A stretch of 22,056 bases of DNA from a virus, in the IMG/VR virus record IMGVR_UViG_3300009428_003824, positions 1 to 22,056 of that record; one strand, given 5' to 3'. Of the stretch, positions 20,040 to 22,056 are shown piece by piece. The notes under the pieces were generated by a model. It saw nothing but the letters and a program-made list of their open reading frames with translations, made no database searches and was not told the origin of the DNA. A program made the translations under genes and the position numbers. Each line of letters begins with the position of its first letter. The stretch's first letter is position 1.

Positions 20040-21764
20040 ATGAGTAACGTAAGATTTTTAGATCAAGTCCCTATAGGTTCATTTAATGGAACTGGAAGTG
20101 GAGGCGGCGGTGCAGGACCTACAGGTGCACAAGGTGCTCCAGGTTCAAGTGGTTCTTCTGGTTCATCAGGTTCATCAGGTGCTTCAGGTTCCCAAGGTGC
20201 TCAAGGTGTTGCTGGTTCTTCTGGTTCATCCGGTGCTTCAGGATCATCTGGTTCATCAGGTGCTACAGGTGCTCAAGGTGCATCAGGTCCTTCAGGTGGT
20301 GGAGGTTCTTCAGGTTCATCAGGTTTATCTGGTTCATCGGGTTCAAGTGGTTCTTCTGGTTCATCCGGTGCTGCTGGTTCATCAGGTTCATCAGGTGCTA
20401 CAGGTGCTCAAGGAGATGCAGGTCCTTCAGGTGGTGGAGGTTCTTCAGGTTCATCAGGTTTATCTGGTTCATCAGGTTCAAGTGGTGCTAGTGGTTCATC
20501 AGGTTCTTCAGGATCAACTGGAGCTCAAGGAGACGCAGGCTCATCAGGTTCATCAGGTGCTACAGGTGCTCAAGGAGATGCAGGTCCTTCAGGTGGTGGA
20601 GGTTCTTCAGGTTCATCAGGTTTATCGGGCTCATCAGGTTCAAGTGGTGCTTCAGGATCCTCTGGTTCATCAGGTGCTACAGGTGCTCAAGGTGCATCAG
20701 GTCCTTCAGGTGGTGGAGGTTCTTCAGGTTCAAGTGGTGCCTCAGGATCATCAGGTTCATCAGGTGCTACAGGTGCTCAAGGAAACGCAGGCTCATCAGG
20801 TTCAAGTGGTGCTTCAGGATCATCAGGTTCATCAGGTGCTGCAGGTGCTGCAGGTGCTCAAGGAGACGCAGGCTCATCAGGTTCAAGTGGTGCTAGTGGT
20901 TCATCAGGTTCATCCGGTATTTCTACTGGTACTTATACTAATGCAACAGCTACTCCAATAAATTTCCCAAGTGATGATGACCCAAATATCCCTGCAGGAA
21001 CTACATTTAATCTCAAGACTTTTCCTGAAATGATGGATTTAATGTTATATCCGGAATTAAATCCATCATTAACAAACCCATCAAATGGACTTAGCATATC
21101 TCCTTCAGGTCTTAGAGAAATTGGAGAAGTAATAACTACAATTACATTAAGCGCTACTTTTAATAAAGGATCTATTAGTCCTGCTTATGGTACTACTGGA
21201 TTTAGAAGTGGTAATCCAAATCTTTATGTTTATACAGGAACAGATGCTACAAACAATCCTAGTACTGCATTAACAAATACAGAAACTATTTCTGATTACA
21301 CATTACTTCAAGGATCTAATTCATGGACAGGAGCAGTATCTTTTGATGTAGGTCCTCAACCACTTACGAGTAAAGGTAATAACTTTAGTAGCCCATTATC
21401 AGCGGGAACTACAGGTGTTATTACACGAACTATAACAGGTGTGTACCCAACATTTGCTACAACTGTAGCCATTGGTACCCTAACGAAACAATCGTTACAA
21501 TCCATGAGTACTTTAATTCAGGTATCATTAGTAGCTGAAACAGGAAACGGAGATAAACAAACAGTAGATATCCCAAATGCTTTTTCTACAATAACAGGAT
21601 TACAACAATTTAATACACTTAGTAGTACTTATGATGATATTTTATTATCTACATTTACTACAAGTGCTGTTACACAAACTATACAGGGTATTAGTGTTAA
21701 TTACACAAGGTATACGTATAATGGCGCCACAATAGGTGCAAGAATATTAAGATTTACAGTATAA
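20040..21764 (+). CDS. Collagen-like (Gly-X-X) fibre protein
   Basis: This 574-residue protein has three parts: a short N-terminal segment (1-25, MSNVRFLDQVPIGSF then a Gly run), about 90 Gly-X-X triplets without a visible break (26-295), and a C-terminal domain of about 275 residues. The X and Y positions are almost all Ser, Ala, Thr and Gln (GSS, GAS, GAT, GAQ), with few Pro, unlike animal collagen. Such GSS-rich fibres are common in environmental T4-like phages and probably form a rigid triple helix. The C-terminal domain (from about GTYTNATATPINF) is Thr/Ser-rich and beta-like and may be the trimerising or receptor-binding tip. It follows the neck genes; a second fibre gene starts 4 bases after its stop. 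Confidence 0.85.
   Translation: MSNVRFLDQVPIGSFNGTGSGGGGAGPTGAQGAPGSSGSSGSSGSSGASGSQGAQGVAGSSGSSGASGSSGSSGATGAQGASGPSGGGGSSGSSGLSGSSGSSGSSGSSGAAGSSGSSGATGAQGDAGPSGGGGSSGSSGLSGSSGSSGASGSSGSSGSTGAQGDAGSSGSSGATGAQGDAGPSGGGGSSGSSGLSGSSGSSGASGSSGSSGATGAQGASGPSGGGGSSGSSGASGSSGSSGATGAQGNAGSSGSSGASGSSGSSGAAGAAGAQGDAGSSGSSGASGSSGSSGISTGTYTNATATPINFPSDDDPNIPAGTTFNLKTFPEMMDLMLYPELNPSLTNPSNGLSISPSGLREIGEVITTITLSATFNKGSISPAYGTTGFRSGNPNLYVYTGTDATNNPSTALTNTETISDYTLLQGSNSWTGAVSFDVGPQPLTSKGNNFSSPLSAGTTGVITRTITGVYPTFATTVAIGTLTKQSLQSMSTLIQVSLVAETGNGDKQTVDIPNAFSTITGLQQFNTLSSTYDDILLSTFTTSAVTQTIQGISVNYTRYTYNGATIGARILRFTV
20115..20924 (+). repeat. Gly-X-X coding repeat with longer sub-repeats
   Basis: Nine-base triplet units (GGT TCA/TCT TCA) run for 810 bases. 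A longer block beginning GGTCCTTCAGGTGGTGGAGG recurs at 20286, 20421, 20583 and 20700, spaced 135, 162 and 117 bases. All spacings are multiples of nine, so copy-number changes keep the frame and the triple-helix register. Confidence 0.9.
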
Positions 21765-21768
21765 AACC

Positions 21769-22056
21769 ATGGCAAGAGACAAAGGATCCTTAGGAATATC
21801 AGCAAATTTTGAACCACAGATTGCAGCATCATTTGATGCTAGAGCAAACATCCCAACAAAAGCAGATTTAATAGTTGCTTCTAATTGGGTTGCATTAGAT
21901 GGTAACACTTATGCATATAATGGTATGACTGTTACTGTAGCTGAAGATTCAACCCCTTCACTAAATGGTATTTACGTATTAACCGATGCTACTGATGTTA
22001 CAGATCCTGCCAATTGGTTATTTGTAGGTTCTAGTGCAGCAGGTTCTTCAGGTTCA
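21769..22056 (+). CDS. Second fibre gene, 5' part only (cut by window end)
   Basis: The frame is open from ATG at 21769 to the last base (96 codons), so it is partial and lacks its stop. The N-terminal domain has stretches such as FDARANIPTKADLIVAS, YAYNGMTVTVAED and GIYVLTDATD followed by NWLFVG. This 'AR..i.TKADL ... GM.V.V ... YVL.d ... NW..vG' pattern is common in T4-like phage structural and fibre proteins as I remember them. The last residues (AGSSGS) begin a Gly-Ser-Ser repeat like that of the preceding gene, so it is probably another collagen-like fibre with a different head. The ATG follows the preceding stop by 4 bases. Confidence 0.75.
   Translation, partial: MARDKGSLGISANFEPQIAASFDARANIPTKADLIVASNWVALDGNTYAYNGMTVTVAEDSTPSLNGIYVLTDATDVTDPANWLFVGSSAAGSSGS

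Noticed and set aside
20115-20924. CRISPR-like or satellite DNA from regular repeats
   Set aside because: The repeats are in-frame Gly-X-X codons with no distinct spacers, and they lie within a protein-coding gene.
20086-20961. Long + strand open frame inside the collagen-like gene, in another frame, coding Val/Gln/Leu/His repeats
   Set aside because: It is the frame-shifted reading of the Gly-X-X repeat DNA. The low-complexity repeat has no stops in that frame; it does not have a domain or a plausible start context.
1-22056. tRNA genes, integrase, insertion sequences or attachment sites
   Set aside because: I looked through the gaps between genes, all under 200 bases, and saw no cloverleaf, transposase, recombinase or terminal repeat.

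Overview
The window is AT-rich, and every gene I can support lies on the + strand. It is the structural and DNA-packaging region of a T4-like contractile-tailed phage (a caudovirus). The evidence is a set of recognisable proteins: large terminase (gp17 type), portal (gp20), prohead protease (gp21), scaffold (gp22), major capsid (gp23), and neck proteins of gp13 and gp14 type. The host is probably a member of the Bacteroidota. Almost no start codon has a Shine-Dalgarno sequence; starts follow A-rich stretches instead. The promoter-like elements (TATATTTA, once with TTTG about 20 bases upstream) resemble the Bacteroidota -33/-7 promoter. The membrane protein before the terminase also looks like proteins I remember from Bacteroidota phages. 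The host assignment is inference; the T4-like assignment is secure.

Layout. (1) Positions 1-3259 hold five accessory genes: a FAD-dependent oxidoreductase, a small protein with a DGP motif, a cupin, a small GT-A-like glycosyltransferase and a P-loop NTPase/kinase. The last three overlap by 4 bases each and form a translationally coupled set. (2) Positions 3286-5793 hold a small coiled-coil protein, a membrane-anchored protein starting with TTG, and the large terminase. (3) Positions 5826-11547 hold the portal, five proteins without a recognised function and the prohead protease, ending in a strong terminator at 11586-11616. (4) Positions 11617-15096 form an insulated unit: leader, scaffold gp22, major capsid gp23, and a second strong terminator. 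(5) Positions 15097-17285 hold a PhoH-family ATPase, one unknown structural-looking protein, two short fibre-like proteins with nearly identical 5' ends, and a third terminator. (6) Positions 17287-22056 hold gp13-like, gp14-like and probable gp15-like neck/tail-completion proteins. A collagen-like (Gly-X-X) fibre follows, then the start of a second fibre gene cut off by the window end.

Regulation. A 10-base motif, ATATTTATAA, sits 9-15 bases before the start codon of six genes. Two variants (ATATGTATAA, ATATGTATCA) lie directly after terminators. All eight fall at the head of a gene or gene group not tightly coupled to the gene before it. I read it as the phage's late-promoter element; it is not in the usual orientation of the T4 late promoter TATAAATA. 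A different shared element, TTTCGTATATTTA, precedes the oxidoreductase gene and the gene after it.

The structural genes would together build and fill the head (scaffold and core, capsid, protease, portal, terminase), close it with the neck, and make fibres. The accessory cassette may alter host metabolism or surface sugars. No tRNA, integrase, CRISPR array or insertion sequence was seen, and no stretch over 300 bases lacks a gene.
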